Below the pieces are notes generated by a model. The model had not been told where the DNA came from. It ran no database searches and worked only from the letters and a program-made list of their open reading frames with translations. This document shows, piece after piece, positions 44,271 to 54,118 of a stretch of 64,000 nt of DNA. The stretch is from Ktedonobacterales bacterium (GTDB taxonomy: Bacteria; Chloroflexota; Ktedonobacteria; Ktedonobacterales; Ktedonobacteraceae): NCBI GenBank assembly GCA_027451525.1, contig DAIDJF010000011.1, forward strand, positions 1 through 64,000, given 5' to 3'. The position numbers were made by a program, and so were the translations under genes. How positions within the stretch are numbered: the first letter of the stretch is position 1; the number at the start of each line of letters is the position of its first letter.

Positions 44271-47156
44271 TCAGGAAACTGTCAGGTTATAATTCGCAGA
44301 ATTGTTGTTATCCCAGGTCCCCGCCTGGTTGTAGAATGCCATATTCAACTGGGTTGCACTGGTTGGCAGCGTAATGGTGGCTTGCCATGAACCATTCGAC
44401 TGCTTTGTCATCGTGGTATTGGTAATCCCATTCCAGTTGTTATAGCCCCAATGCATTGTAATACTGGTAGCACTCGCGGCCAGAGACCCTGTATAGGTGA
44501 TTGTTGCTGGCTGTCCATGCACTGGACAGGGCGTGCTGGTCACAGAGGATGTCGCGGAACAGGACGAGGAACTCGAACCAATTGTGACATTCCAGTTTTT
44601 CCCGCCATTGTTATCCCATGTACCCGCCCCATTGTTAAAGGCAAAGTTGATCTGCGTCGCGTTGCTCGGTATGCTGATCGTCGTTTGCCAGAAGCCGTCG
44701 GCACGCTTCACCATCGCCTGATCGGGCGGGATATTCTGCCAGTTATTCTCACCCCAGTGAATAAGCACATGGCTTCCAGAACTGAGCGAACCATTGTAAT
44801 AGATAGTCAATGCCATTCCAGCGGACAACTGGTTGGAATTGTAATCCACCACATAGCCAGCATGCGGCTGATACGCATTCGTCACATAGCGGTTATAGAC
44901 AATTGACGGCACATCGGCAATGCTATTTGTGCTCGCAGAAACCAGCAGCGTAATAAACTCGCCCATTGCCCAGTTTAATGGATTCATTGACTTCGTGGGC
45001 GTTCCAGGCGTATATCCAGAAGGAGCAGACGTATCCCATACCTGCTCTGGAATCATGCCTGAACCATTCTCCGCCGCTGTCATCGCAGTAAGTGCGGCAT
45101 CTGCCGAGCCACCAGCAGCAATGGTATACATGCCACGCTCGCCGGAGAGGATAGGCCAGAGTCGCCCAATACCCGTTCCGTTATAGTTGGAACCATCAGC
45201 ATGTTCACCATAACCATCATGATTGTAGCGATACCAGTAGCTATTGCCGTTAATCGTCTGTTTGATGCTCGCATCAATTACGGGCAGCGACAGCGTGATA
45301 TACGGCGAATTAGCAGGAAACACACCCTGGCGCACCAATTCCAGGAAACCTGCATCGACTATCGAACGCTCGTCATAGGTTCCGCCACCATTCGCCAGCG
45401 TAATCGAGGCTCCATCATTTGGATTGCCATTATTGTCAATACGTTCAAAGTAGTAACCACTGCCGAGCGGACCCGTCGTGGTAAAGGTCCAGTTCTGCAC
45501 CATACCTTGCCAGTAATCTGCCATATGGTAGAAAGTGTTCTCGCTTGTGGTATCACCGTTGATGCGTGCAATATCCGCCGCGCAGACAAGACCGGCAATC
45601 TCAGCCGCAATCGTCGAAGGACTATAACCGCCGTTCTCTTCCCAGCGTTCCTCGCCCGTTGATGGACCATGCGCGATAATATAGTTCGCAGCAGGTTTGA
45701 TATGTTGCGTGTAATCTGTACTATCAGTGATACCCAGTTTCCAGGCTAAAACAATCGGGAATGCCTGCTCATCCATCTGGATACCATTCCAGTATGGAGT
45801 TCCATTCACATAGCTATTCTGTGGAAAATGCCCATCTGCTTGCTGTTGCGTGTTAAACGCCCAATGAATAGCCCGTGTTGGATCTGCCGTATCACCCGCG
45901 ACAATCAACGCACTGGAGAACTCGTACATATCACGTTCCCAGACAAGATGATAGCCGCCATCGCCATCGCCGTTGCTATCACCCCAAGGTGTTCCCAAAC
46001 CAGCAACAAACGCGCCTGTCTGCTTATCTTGCGACGCCTTGAGGACGTTCGCCGCCAGATAATACTCCTGCTGGCGCGCCTGCTGAATAGCCGTTGTGCT
46101 GCCCACCGCGGGAGGCGTCTTGAGACTATTATCAAAGGTGTTCCACTGCGAGACATACGTACTCAACATGTTTGAGGTATCACCAAGCGTGCCCGCAAGC
46201 GTCTGCTCAGCACTCGCTGAAGAGGATGTAGAGCCGTTCGTTTGCCCAAATGAAAGGACAAGAGTGAATGTGATGGAGGTTGCACTCTGCGTATTGATCG
46301 TGCCACCGTTCGACAGGTCTAATTGCCCCATTTGTGCTGTATTACCATTGTTTGCAGCACTGTACGTATAGTTCATAGTGTAATCAGGACAAGTCGCACT
46401 ACCGCAATTGCTTGTACCTTTGAGATCGCTCCAACCATCATTCTGGCCCACAAAACCGGAACTCGTCATACCCGACACATAGGGGATTGACGCGGCAAGC
46501 GCACTGGCATAGTTGCCTGACGCATCGGTCGTCACCAACATAGTGTGTCCACCATACACTTGTGTCGAGCTAGAATTGTTGTTGCCAGCCCCATGCATAG
46601 TCGGGTTGTACAGAGCATAGAGCAGATAGTTCGAAAGTGTCCCCGTCAAAGCGGTAAAGGTGACTTGCTGAATCAAGGAATTGCGATTCGGATCTGTATA
46701 AATCACCTTTGTGATGCGATATTTTCCGTTGTTCGCGGTATTCGTGGCCGTCCAGGCCAATGAATGCGGGTCATACAAATGAACAGTTGAACTGGTCGCG
46801 GCCTTCTCTTCATCAACCCAGGTATGGTTACTATCGCCAATCATAAATTGCAGGTCAGTCGTATTGGGGGTGTCCGCAGTAGGATAAAACACCTCGCCCA
46901 CGATGCCATTATATCCCGTAAACCAGACATCACTACTAGCATTGGCGGCCGTACCTAGAAGCGTGTTGTTGGATGGCGTCCAGACGGATGCTGCTCCCGG
47001 CCCATTAGGAGCCGTGCCAGCAGCATAGGCCTGCTGTACAAATGCAGCTAGAAGTAGGATCGCAACAACTGCGATATTGAGTATCTGCGCAGATCGAACG
47101 ATGATCGCGCGGCCTTTTAAGCGCACGTTTCCCTCGCGCGCAAACGCACCTTGCAT
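44271..47156 (-). CDS. Secreted GH15 glucoamylase with two CBM25-like modules
   Basis: This 961-residue exported enzyme releases glucose from starch and related alpha-glucans. A signal peptide (basic start, hydrophobic core about 24-42, AYA cleavage site) comes first. An N-terminal beta-sandwich (about 50-340) precedes the catalytic (alpha/alpha)6 barrel. Candidate catalytic residues are E506 in the RWEEN segment (general acid) and E704 in MIPEQVWD (base). Two related modules at about 772-862 and 880-961 each carry HWG(E/Y)NNW and AF(N/Y)N and GTWDNN patterns, as in starch-binding CBM25. A short Ser/Cys-rich linker joins them. GGGAGAT lies before the ATG. A dyad upstream (47358-47378) overlaps the promoter region. 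Confidence 0.9.
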   Translation of the reverse strand: MQGAFAREGNVRLKGRAIIVRSAQILNIAVVAILLLAAFVQQAYAAGTAPNGPGAASVWTPSNNTLLGTAANASSDVWFTGYNGIVGEVFYPTADTPNTTDLQFMIGDSNHTWVDEEKAATSSTVHLYDPHSLAWTATNTANNGKYRITKVIYTDPNRNSLIQQVTFTALTGTLSNYLLYALYNPTMHGAGNNNSSSTQVYGGHTMLVTTDASGNYASALAASIPYVSGMTSSGFVGQNDGWSDLKGTSNCGSATCPDYTMNYTYSAANNGNTAQMGQLDLSNGGTINTQSATSITFTLVLSFGQTNGSTSSSASAEQTLAGTLGDTSNMLSTYVSQWNTFDNSLKTPPAVGSTTAIQQARQQEYYLAANVLKASQDKQTGAFVAGLGTPWGDSNGDGDGGYHLVWERDMYEFSSALIVAGDTADPTRAIHWAFNTQQQADGHFPQNSYVNGTPYWNGIQMDEQAFPIVLAWKLGITDSTDYTQHIKPAANYIIAHGPSTGEERWEENGGYSPSTIAAEIAGLVCAADIARINGDTTSENTFYHMADYWQGMVQNWTFTTTGPLGSGYYFERIDNNGNPNDGASITLANGGGTYDERSIVDAGFLELVRQGVFPANSPYITLSLPVIDASIKQTINGNSYWYRYNHDGYGEHADGSNYNGTGIGRLWPILSGERGMYTIAAGGSADAALTAMTAAENGSGMIPEQVWDTSAPSGYTPGTPTKSMNPLNWAMGEFITLLVSASTNSIADVPSIVYNRYVTNAYQPHAGYVVDYNSNQLSAGMALTIYYNGSLSSGSHVLIHWGENNWQNIPPDQAMVKRADGFWQTTISIPSNATQINFAFNNGAGTWDNNGGKNWNVTIGSSSSSCSATSSVTSTPCPVHGQPATITYTGSLAASATSITMHWGYNNWNGITNTTMTKQSNGSWQATITLPTSATQLNMAFYNQAGTWDNNNSANYNLTVS

Positions 47157-47351
47157 GTTATATCTCCCTCGATAGCAACTAACATGGTCATACGGTTGAC
47201 TTCAGGTTCACATTACCAGCATGCACAACGGGGCACAAAGCATCGATGGCATAGATACACACCATACGCAAGTAGTTCATTACAGACAACAGTACGTGCT
47301 ACCTACGTGTTGTAACCTCCTTCTCTTCTCTTATTCTGTAGAGAGAAGCGT

Positions 47352-47378
47352 AGTATAAGCTTGGAAATTGGAAAAGCT
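47352..47378 (-). promoter_or_regulatory. Candidate glucoamylase promoter and operator
   Basis: TATACT is next to AGCTT-N11-AAGCT, which fills the spacer. There is no recognisable -35, so control by an activator or repressor is likely. It lies about 195 bases before the ATG. Confidence 0.4.
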
Positions 47379-47578
47379 GGTAGCCTGGCACCTACACAGT
47401 TTGCTACACTGATGTTCACCGCAAGAAATATGCCAATTTGTGTGCTGCACACAAGACACAATAGCACACATTGAGACAAACATCATAGCCAGCATGTTCT
47501 ATTACAGAGAAGGAGTCACTGAGCAGGCAGCACATCATGCGGGAAAAGAGACAAAGGGGATATCAAGAATAAAGAGAG

Positions 47579-47628
47579 AGAGCGCGATTGATGAACAGCA
47601 TCCTGCTGCATTTCATCAATCGCTCTCT
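47579..47628 (-). terminator. Terminator of the sucA-to-cytidylate-kinase-like gene series
   Basis: AGCGCGATTGATGA pairs with TCATCAATCGCTCT with one mismatch around an 18-nt loop, followed on the minus strand by a CT-rich run ending in TTTATTC. Confidence 0.7.
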
Positions 47629-47640
47629 ACGTGGGTCTAC

Positions 47641-48378
47641 TTACTGTGGTGGACGAATATCTCCTGCCTGCCCAGGATAGCGCGCCAAACCTGCCACTGG
47701 ACCTAACTCCTCCTCAGGCAGACTGAAACGTGCCGCCTTGCGTTGCAGAGCAAGTTCAATCAGATCAACCGCACTGTCAAGATCAATAATGCCTGTATTC
47801 ACCACAATATCGTATAACGTGGGATCATCAGGGCGGCGGTGATATTCCTCCTGCAAATAGCGTATTCTATCGTGGTCCTTGACCTGTATACGTGAACGTG
47901 CCGTGTTTTGATCAAAACCCTCACGTCGCATTACATAAGGAATACGTCTCTCAAGTGGGGCTACAATTCGCGCATGCAACACGTCTTTATATCCGGCCAG
48001 CACAACTTGTGCGCCACGACCAACAATCACGACATGCCCAGTATTGACTGCCGCCAGCACGACATTGCGCAGCGCATTATGATATACAGAAGAGTCTGCA
48101 AGCATTGGGGGAACTACACCAGCATAGCCAATGGGTGCCACCATCTGCATACTGGCAAGAATGCGCGTCGCAAGACTTTCCACACGCTCATCATATGCCT
48201 GAGCCTCTTCAACGCTGATCTCTAGATCATGGGCGACACGCACCACTACCTCATGATCTATCAACCGCCATCCTAGTTGAGTAGCAAGGCGACGTGCTAT
48301 CTCTCCACCACCGCTTCCATATTCACGGGAGATCGTAATCGCCCGCATTCGCTCTACGGGGTTCTGCTCGTGATTCAT
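47641..48378 (-). CDS. Cytidylate-kinase-like protein
   Basis: This is a 245-residue P-loop protein of the cytidylate kinase-like (Cytidylate_kin2/AAK) group. SREYGSGGGEIARRLATQLG contains the nucleotide-binding loop in its GSGGGE form, and AAVNTGHVVIVGRGA plus HARIVAPLERRIPYVMRRE are family motifs including the mobile lid Arg residues. It is not the housekeeping Cmk by sequence pattern; the substrate is unknown. The start at 48378 is set by AAGGAG eight bases upstream rather than by the longer frame from 48444. It is the last gene of a minus-strand series with the APH-like, rhodanese and DUF6391 genes. Confidence 0.75.
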   Translation of the reverse strand: MNHEQNPVERMRAITISREYGSGGGEIARRLATQLGWRLIDHEVVVRVAHDLEISVEEAQAYDERVESLATRILASMQMVAPIGYAGVVPPMLADSSVYHNALRNVVLAAVNTGHVVIVGRGAQVVLAGYKDVLHARIVAPLERRIPYVMRREGFDQNTARSRIQVKDHDRIRYLQEEYHRRPDDPTLYDIVVNTGIIDLDSAVDLIELALQRKAARFSLPEEELGPVAGLARYPGQAGDIRPPQ

Positions 48379-48490
48379 CCCATGCTCTCCTTCTGCTTTA
48401 CTGCTAGACGGCAAGCATCCCGTCTCGCCGCCCATCGCTATCAATACAATTCACCCATCAATACTATTACGATCATAGTGCCAGATAACG

Positions 48491-49582
48491 TTAAGACCAC
48501 ATTTCGGCGAGCATAGGACGTACACGTCCTAACCACGCGGGTAGGGATGTAGCCCAAGCCAACCGCTCCATCAGATCATCCACCAGATCTGTTTCTAGTT
48601 CTTGTTCAGCAAAGAACAGGGCTTCTAAAGGGCCATTGATGATTGTGATCGGTGCGACAAGCATCAGAGCATCTACAAGATGTATAGCCTCCCCTGCAAC
48701 GGGAGGACAAAGCTCACGATAAGAGGCTAAGAAGTGGCTGGCTTTTTCAGGTTCCAGGCCACGTTTTGTCAGAGGGCGCGTTTGGCCGCGATTGGCTTCC
48801 CATTGCAACGCGCTGAAAGAAAAAAGGGCAGCAGCAACTTCAAAAAGGCGTTTCTCCCAACGCGATGCCTCCCAACCCGTGACAGCGACAATCCCCGCTG
48901 GACCAAAACGCAAGTTATGCGCGTGATAATCACCATGAATATGCCATTCGGGAAGGTTACGCGCTGACCCAATCGCCATCATTGCGGCCGGGAGAACCGC
49001 TTCCCACTGCTCAACCCAATTCAACAGAGCCGTCTCTATGGCAGATAGCTCGCTCTGCTCTGCTCTGGCACGCGCGAAATTAAGCCACCCTTGCACCATT
49101 GATCCCATATGCACCTCAGAGGGCCAATGATGCTGCTCACCAGCATACCGTTCTGAGAGCCGATGTATACGGCCTAGCATCGTACCAGCCTGCTCAATAC
49201 GGGTTAAGAGATGCCCATCAGCATTACTAAACATTTCGCCATCGGGCCACTGCTGTAACTCACAGTAGTCCTCACCGAGCGCGACTGCTGGCTCACCTTG
49301 CGGCGTCACCCACAAAGAGGGAATAGGGATACCTTGCTGCTGAAGATACTGCCGAAAATCGTAGCGATGACGAAGACTCTCTCCCGCTAAGCCCTCTTGT
49401 CGCTCCATCAAAATATAACGTTGCCCTTGCACCTCTACCAACAGGCGCAAATTTCCCGCATGCGTGTCTTCTGCCGGTCCTAGATTCTTCCATTCCACGA
49501 TGCCAAAATCGTGCATGATCGCATCCAAGTCGAATAGTTCATCTTGCTCATCCATTCCAGCCGTATCTTCAAATTCCTGCAT
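48491..49582 (-). CDS. APH-fold phosphotransferase-like protein lacking the metal-binding Asp
   Basis: This 363-residue protein has the aminoglycoside phosphotransferase/choline kinase fold. The N-lobe has a possible Lys/Glu pair (ILMERQEGLAGES), and the catalytic loop is intact as HIHGDYHAHNLRF (HGDxxxxN). The following metal-binding motif, normally IDFD or IDWE, reads AVTGWEAS, so the Asp is replaced by Gly. Family members phosphorylate small alcohols such as choline, homoserine or antibiotics; this one may be inactive, or use another residue. GGAAG precedes the ATG. It starts 15 bases after the rhodanese stop. Confidence 0.75.
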   Translation of the reverse strand: MQEFEDTAGMDEQDELFDLDAIMHDFGIVEWKNLGPAEDTHAGNLRLLVEVQGQRYILMERQEGLAGESLRHRYDFRQYLQQQGIPIPSLWVTPQGEPAVALGEDYCELQQWPDGEMFSNADGHLLTRIEQAGTMLGRIHRLSERYAGEQHHWPSEVHMGSMVQGWLNFARARAEQSELSAIETALLNWVEQWEAVLPAAMMAIGSARNLPEWHIHGDYHAHNLRFGPAGIVAVTGWEASRWEKRLFEVAAALFSFSALQWEANRGQTRPLTKRGLEPEKASHFLASYRELCPPVAGEAIHLVDALMLVAPITIINGPLEALFFAEQELETDLVDDLMERLAWATSLPAWLGRVRPMLAEMWS

Positions 49583-49597
49583 GGCTCACTTCCACCA

Positions 49598-50476
49598 TTA
49601 TATTTCTGTTGGGAGATCTGCGCGCTTGCCCCACTCGTTCCAGGAACCATCATAATTTGTCAGGCGCGGATAGCCCAGCATTGCCAGACTAAACAAAACG
49701 GTTGTCGCGGCCACGCCACCATTACAATAGGCGACCACGTACTGATCGGGAGCGACACCAGCTTGCGAGAAAATAGTCGTAAGTTCCTCATTACTGCGAA
49801 ACATCCCTGTCTGTGGATCAATAAGTTCCTCGCGGGGAATGTTCAACGCGCCCGGAATATGTCCCGCGCGACCTTGCCCACGTACAACCTCGCCCGTATA
49901 CTGTCCACGATCACGGGCGTCAAGCAGCAATGTTCCATCCTGATTGATAGCATGCAATACATCTTGGGCCGTTGCGCGCAATTCAGGATGGGTTACAGGT
50001 GTGAAGGTCGCAGGATCATAGGTCGGGATGGCAGTAGTCATGGGGCGGTCTTCGCGCAACCATTTAGGAAGACCACCATTTAACACAACAACTTGCTGAT
50101 GTCCATAGTAGTATAATGCCCACCAGAACCGTGTTGCAAACTGTGATGCTGGATGAGCATCATAGGCAACAACTAAATGTTGGTCACCGATACCCAATCG
50201 CCCCATGAGTTCTGCAAAACGTGCGGGTGGCGCGATCTGTGCCTCTACATCATCGTCAGGGTCCACGATATCCTGGCTCCAATCAACATAAATTGCCCCA
50301 GGAATATGCCCTTGCTCATACTCATCTCGTGCCCCTACATACTCGGCATCCTGCACGCCAGCGCGCATGACAGTCCGTACATAGCCACGCAGATCGACCA
50401 GACGGATGTTGTCATCGTGTAGATGCTCCGCCAGCCACTCCGTCTCGACAAGAAAGCGACCTCGCTCCTGCTCCAT
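49598..50476 (-). CDS. Rhodanese (thiosulfate/3-mercaptopyruvate sulfurtransferase)
   Basis: This 292-residue protein has two rhodanese domains. The first, inactive one covers about residues 10-135 (VDLRGY, GHIPGAIYVDW). The second, active one covers about 165-290 (LLDARDRGQYTGE, GHIPGALNIP) and carries the active-site loop YCNGGVAAT with the nucleophilic Cys. It moves sulfane sulfur from thiosulfate or mercaptopyruvate to an acceptor. The loop CNGGVAA is nearer to thiosulfate sulfurtransferases than to mercaptopyruvate ones (usually CGSGVTA), so substrate choice is uncertain. The ATG at 50476 has GGAGGAG nine bases upstream. It is 15 bases after the DUF6391 stop. Confidence 0.88.
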   Translation of the reverse strand: MEQERGRFLVETEWLAEHLHDDNIRLVDLRGYVRTVMRAGVQDAEYVGARDEYEQGHIPGAIYVDWSQDIVDPDDDVEAQIAPPARFAELMGRLGIGDQHLVVAYDAHPASQFATRFWWALYYYGHQQVVVLNGGLPKWLREDRPMTTAIPTYDPATFTPVTHPELRATAQDVLHAINQDGTLLLDARDRGQYTGEVVRGQGRAGHIPGALNIPREELIDPQTGMFRSNEELTTIFSQAGVAPDQYVVAYCNGGVAATTVLFSLAMLGYPRLTNYDGSWNEWGKRADLPTEI

Positions 50477-50491
50477 CACTAATTTCTCCTC

Positions 50492-51031
50492 CTATGAAAA
50501 CAGTCCAGCCGCATCTGGATTATCAGTGTTGACAAAATGTGCGGGGGCATTGAAAACAGTTAACGGTTTGACGCCAAGAATCTGCATCGACGCATTAGGC
50601 GTCTGTGTTGTAATATACCGTTGTACCATTAAGCCGAGGGGACGCGCAAGAACAAGAGCGGCGGTTGAAGCCAAAATCACATTATTAGCGGTACTGTAAG
50701 GGCGACGCATTTTTGCAACCGCCATCGCGGAAAGTCCGGTCAACATTCCAGCTACCGCTAGATTAGTTCCACAGCGTTCATTGACTGCCAACTCTGGCTG
50801 TGTAGTACGCAACAACTCCAATGCCTCTTGTGCTGTTGGGAGCACGGCCTCAGTCGGCACATCACCAAAAACAAAGAATCCGGCCGCAAACGAAATGCCA
50901 GAGAGACGCACTTCAGGAAATTTCTTTGCCAACAGTACAATCGTCGCGTGCTCCAGCGCGTGATTCTGTTTCACAGCTCCACCAAGCAGCATCTGCTGCG
51001 CCACCTGAACAACTGGATTGATAGAACTCAT
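50492..51031 (-). CDS. DUF6391-like protein
   Basis: This is a 179-residue protein with hydrophobic spans. The segment NHALEHATIVLL, followed by FAAGFFVFGDV and then AVNERCGTNLAVAG, matches the conserved core of the DUF6391 family, in which His, Glu, Cys and Asn are conserved. The HALEHA motif looks like a metal-binding or catalytic site; its function is not known. Two or three membrane-spanning stretches lie in the C-terminal part. The start at 51031 is chosen because AGGAAGG is nine bases upstream, and the alternative at 51061 would overlap the kinase gene. It lies between the FHA kinase and the rhodanese genes in one series. Confidence 0.7.
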   Translation of the reverse strand: MSSINPVVQVAQQMLLGGAVKQNHALEHATIVLLAKKFPEVRLSGISFAAGFFVFGDVPTEAVLPTAQEALELLRTTQPELAVNERCGTNLAVAGMLTGLSAMAVAKMRRPYSTANNVILASTAALVLARPLGLMVQRYITTQTPNASMQILGVKPLTVFNAPAHFVNTDNPDAAGLFS

Positions 51032-51050
51032 CACCACAAACCTTCCTAAG

Positions 51051-52586
51051 TTACGCACCATACGTTACACTAAAGGTCACGGCTTCATCACCAAAATTGA
51101 TGACATCACCATCATTTAACATCACTACTTGATAGATACGGTTCCCGTTAACAAACGTTCCATTGGCACTCTGCAAGTCTTCAAGATACCAACGTCCATT
51201 ATCGAACCAGAGACGGGCATGCCTGCGTGACACAGTTCGTCCCGAAATGACGAAATCATTGCCATTTGTACGCCCAATCGTTGTCACATCTTGATGGAAA
51301 CGATATGAACGTCCAGCTAATGGCCCATTCTGTATAGAGAGACGCGCAAGAATTGGCAACCCATTTGGAGCAACATATCGATCTACCGCCGCCCGTTTAT
51401 TTGATAAATCATCACCACAAGTCGTGCAGTAGAGACGCGAACTGGGATTTTGCGCACCACAGCGGAAACAGGTAATCATGACGCCGCCAGCACCTACATT
51501 TCCACCAAGTGGCGGCACACCCGCGATGCCTGAGTTACTTGGACTACTTCCAGGAAATGCTGGCACGCCCGCGATACCTGAATTGCTCGGCGTATTCCCC
51601 GGCGCTGGAAGCGCATTCGATCCTGGCAAGGGGGCTGACTGGTGGCGCATATCGGCTCCCGCCCCAGCTTGTGGCGAAAAATACAACCCCAGTCGCCCAG
51701 AACGAGGTAACGAAATGTTTGAAATCGCCATCGCGCTAGTCAATGCCTCAACAAGCTCTTCCATCGACTGATATCGCTCATAGGCTTGTTTCGCCGTCAT
51801 TTGCAATATCACATGCACAATGGGGGCAGGAACCTGAATGTTCGTTAGCATCTCTACTGGCAGAGGATCCTGCATATGCTTCATCGTGATTGATAGCGGA
51901 TTATCCGCTGTAAATGGAACACGGCCAGTCAAGCAATGAAACAACACAATGCCGAGCGAATAAATATCGCTACGCCGATCTACCGCTACCCCCGTTCCTT
52001 GTTCAGGCGACATATACTGAGGCGTGCCAATGCCCGTGCCCACACGGGTCAGATTCGTTGTACCTTCTAAGATTTTCGCAATGCCGAAGTCTGAAAGCAA
52101 CAAATGCCCATCTTTACGTACCAGCATATTGGCAGGTTTCACGTCGCGATGAATGATGCCGTTGCGATGCGCACACGCCAAACCCTCGGCCGCCTGAATA
52201 ACATAATCGACTGCATCAGCAACCAATAATGCGCTTTTCAAACGGTCTTTAAGTGTCCCGCCATCAACGTATTCCATCACGATATAGGTGATATTGTCTT
52301 GCTCTCCAAAATCATGAATCTGCACAATGTTTGGATGAGCTAGTTTCGCAACTGACCGCGCCTCCTGCTCAAAACGCTTCACGAAGACGGGGTCGCGGGC
52401 ATGATACGCGGGTAGTACCTTAATTGCCACATAGCGATCAAGATTGGGCTGATACGCTTTGAAAACAGTCGCCATGCCCCCCGCGCCGATACGCTCCACG
52501 ACGCGAAAGTGCCCTAGCGACTTGCCAATCAGCGTATTCAAATCATCGCCTTTACCCGCCTGGCGAGGATAGAGATTTCCTTCCAT
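51051..52586 (-). CDS. Ser/Thr protein kinase with zinc ribbon and C-terminal FHA domain
   Basis: This protein of about 511 residues contains a Hanks-type kinase (about 25-290): GAGGMATVFKA, VAIKVL, HRDVKPANML, SDFGIAK and GTPQYMSPEQ, an intact set. A low-complexity linker holds a repeated PSNSGIAGVP element. A zinc ribbon (CFRCGAQNP, CTTCGDDL) comes next, then an FHA domain (about 420-511) with GRTNGNDFVI, SRRHARLW and SANGTFVNG, all phospho-Thr-binding motifs. It can therefore both make and bind phosphothreonine. Start 52586 or 52616 are both possible. sucB ends 237 bases upstream on the same strand; in mycobacteria an FHA protein (GarA) inhibits the 2-oxoglutarate dehydrogenase, so control of SucA is a testable idea. 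Confidence 0.9.
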   Translation of the reverse strand: MEGNLYPRQAGKGDDLNTLIGKSLGHFRVVERIGAGGMATVFKAYQPNLDRYVAIKVLPAYHARDPVFVKRFEQEARSVAKLAHPNIVQIHDFGEQDNITYIVMEYVDGGTLKDRLKSALLVADAVDYVIQAAEGLACAHRNGIIHRDVKPANMLVRKDGHLLLSDFGIAKILEGTTNLTRVGTGIGTPQYMSPEQGTGVAVDRRSDIYSLGIVLFHCLTGRVPFTADNPLSITMKHMQDPLPVEMLTNIQVPAPIVHVILQMTAKQAYERYQSMEELVEALTSAMAISNISLPRSGRLGLYFSPQAGAGADMRHQSAPLPGSNALPAPGNTPSNSGIAGVPAFPGSSPSNSGIAGVPPLGGNVGAGGVMITCFRCGAQNPSSRLYCTTCGDDLSNKRAAVDRYVAPNGLPILARLSIQNGPLAGRSYRFHQDVTTIGRTNGNDFVISGRTVSRRHARLWFDNGRWYLEDLQSANGTFVNGNRIYQVVMLNDGDVINFGDEAVTFSVTYGA

Positions 52587-52822
52587 ACTCGTGACAACTC
52601 CCTTTACTCCTGCCATATGCGTCCATCATTCATAAGCAGTGCTTCTCGTCTCACTATTATACAAGAAACACTGCCAGTTCCCCACATTTCCCACAGGATA
52701 TTTTGCTAATTCACGGCTTCCTCTAGACAAAAACAGCCATCTACAAAAATTTACCAGACATTTTATTTCCCTGATTATACAGAGATTAACGCATACTGTC
52801 GAGAGAAAACCAAACCCATTTC

Positions 52823-54118
52823 TTACCCTTCGAGCAAGAGCGTCTCAGGGTCTTCTAGCAATTCCTTCACCTTGACCAAAAAACGTACTGCCTCACTCCC
52901 ATCTACGATTCGATGGTCATATGACAGCGCAAGGTACATCATTGGACGAATGACCACCTGTCCATTTAAGGCTATTGGCCTCTGCTCAATCTTATGCATG
53001 CCAAGGATACCCACCTGGGGACCATTCAAAATGGGCGTTGAGAGCAACGAACCAAAGATGCCACCATTCGTGATCGTGAAGGTCCCACCTTGTAGCTCTG
53101 GCAGCGTTAGCGCATTGCTTCTGGCACGTTTTGCCAGATCAGCAATCTCGCGCTCAATCTCCGCAAAACTCTTACGGTCCGCATCACGCACAACAGGCAC
53201 AACTAATCCCTCATCAGCACCTACCGCAATACCAATGTCGTAATAATGCTTAATAAGCATTTCATTGCCCTGAATCTCCGCATTCAGGCGCGGATATGCT
53301 TTTAACGCTCCAACTACCGCTTTAGTAAAAAACGACATGAAGCCGAGTGAGACATTATGCCGCTCCTTAAACGCATCCTTGCGACGAGCACGAATATCCA
53401 TCACCGCTGTCATATCAATCTCGTTAAAAGTGGTTAGCATTGCCGCTGTGTGCTGCGCCTCCACCAACCGTTGCGCGATAGTCTGCCGCCGTCGTGACAT
53501 ACGCACGCGCTCCTCACGCCGATCACCAGTGACAACAGGCATTGCCTGACTGGGCGTACTTACTGCCTGCGGTACAGGTGTGGGTTGCGAATGGACAACA
53601 GCTGGCGGCGCAGGAGCAACAGCGGTCGGTTGCTGACGGGCTTGTTCGATATAAGAGATGACATCCTCTTTTGTCACACGCCCATGTGGGCTACTTCCTT
53701 TGACCTGCGCCAAGTCAACTTTATTTTCAGCAGCAATACGGCGCGCCAATGGCGAGGCTGAACGCTGCATATCAGCAGCACTTGCTACCCCGGCTTGTGA
53801 CACAGCTGGCTTCTCCTGCTGCGCTGATACAGAAGATGTGGCTTTACTGCTAAAACTTGCCCCATTAGCAGCTTCCACTGCCCCTTCACCAATGAGTCCC
53901 AGTACCTCTCCCACGCCGACAACGTCGCCAACCTGCTTCAGTACACGCTGCAAAACTCCATTCTGCTCTGCCGTTACTTCCACATTCACTTTATCTGTTT
54001 CTAGCTCAACCAGAGCGTCCCCTTGCTTTACAGCATCGCCCTCCCGTTTGAGCCAGTTCGCAACGGTTGCGTCTATTATAGATTCCCCCAATGTTGGGAC
54101 GCGAATTTCAACGGACAT
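52823..54118 (-). CDS. sucB: 2-oxoglutarate dehydrogenase E2, dihydrolipoyllysine succinyltransferase
   Basis: This is the 431-residue E2 subunit of 2-oxoglutarate dehydrogenase in the TCA cycle. The lipoyl domain is at about 1-80, with the modified Lys in [11 protein letters not shown]. An E1/E3-binding (peripheral subunit) domain follows at about 120-165 ([15 protein letters not shown]). The catalytic domain from about 205 holds [22 protein letters not shown], and the active-site segment [13 protein letters not shown] near the C-terminus. Pro/Ala/Val-rich linkers join the parts. GTGGAGG precedes the ATG. The start overlaps the end of sucA by 11 bases. No lpd (E3) gene lies here. Confidence 0.95.
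   Translation of the reverse strand: MSVEIRVPTLGESIIDATVANWLKREGDAVKQGDALVELETDKVNVEVTAEQNGVLQRVLKQVGDVVGVGEVLGLIGEGAVEAANGASFSSKATSSVSAQQEKPAVSQAGVASAADMQRSASPLARRIAAENKVDLAQVKGSSPHGRVTKEDVISYIEQARQQPTAVAPAPPAVVHSQPTPVPQAVSTPSQAMPVVTGDRREERVRMSRRRQTIAQRLVEAQHTAAMLTTFNEIDMTAVMDIRARRKDAFKERHNVSLGFMSFFTKAVVGALKAYPRLNAEIQGNEMLIKHYYDIGIAVGADEGLVVPVVRDADRKSFAEIEREIADLAKRARSNALTLPELQGGTFTITNGGIFGSLLSTPILNGPQVGILGMHKIEQRPIALNGQVVIRPMMYLALSYDHRIVDGSEAVRFLVKVKELLEDPETLLLEG

Larger units (their letters stand above)
47157..47640. other. Intergenic stretch: glucoamylase upstream region and a terminator
   Basis: No gene is visible. On the minus strand a TATACT -10 box lies at 47352-47357 without a matching -35. 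An inverted repeat, AGCTT-N11-AAGCT (47358-47378), sits in the spacer. A terminator for the cytidylate-kinase-like gene is at 47579-47628. Confidence 0.55.
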
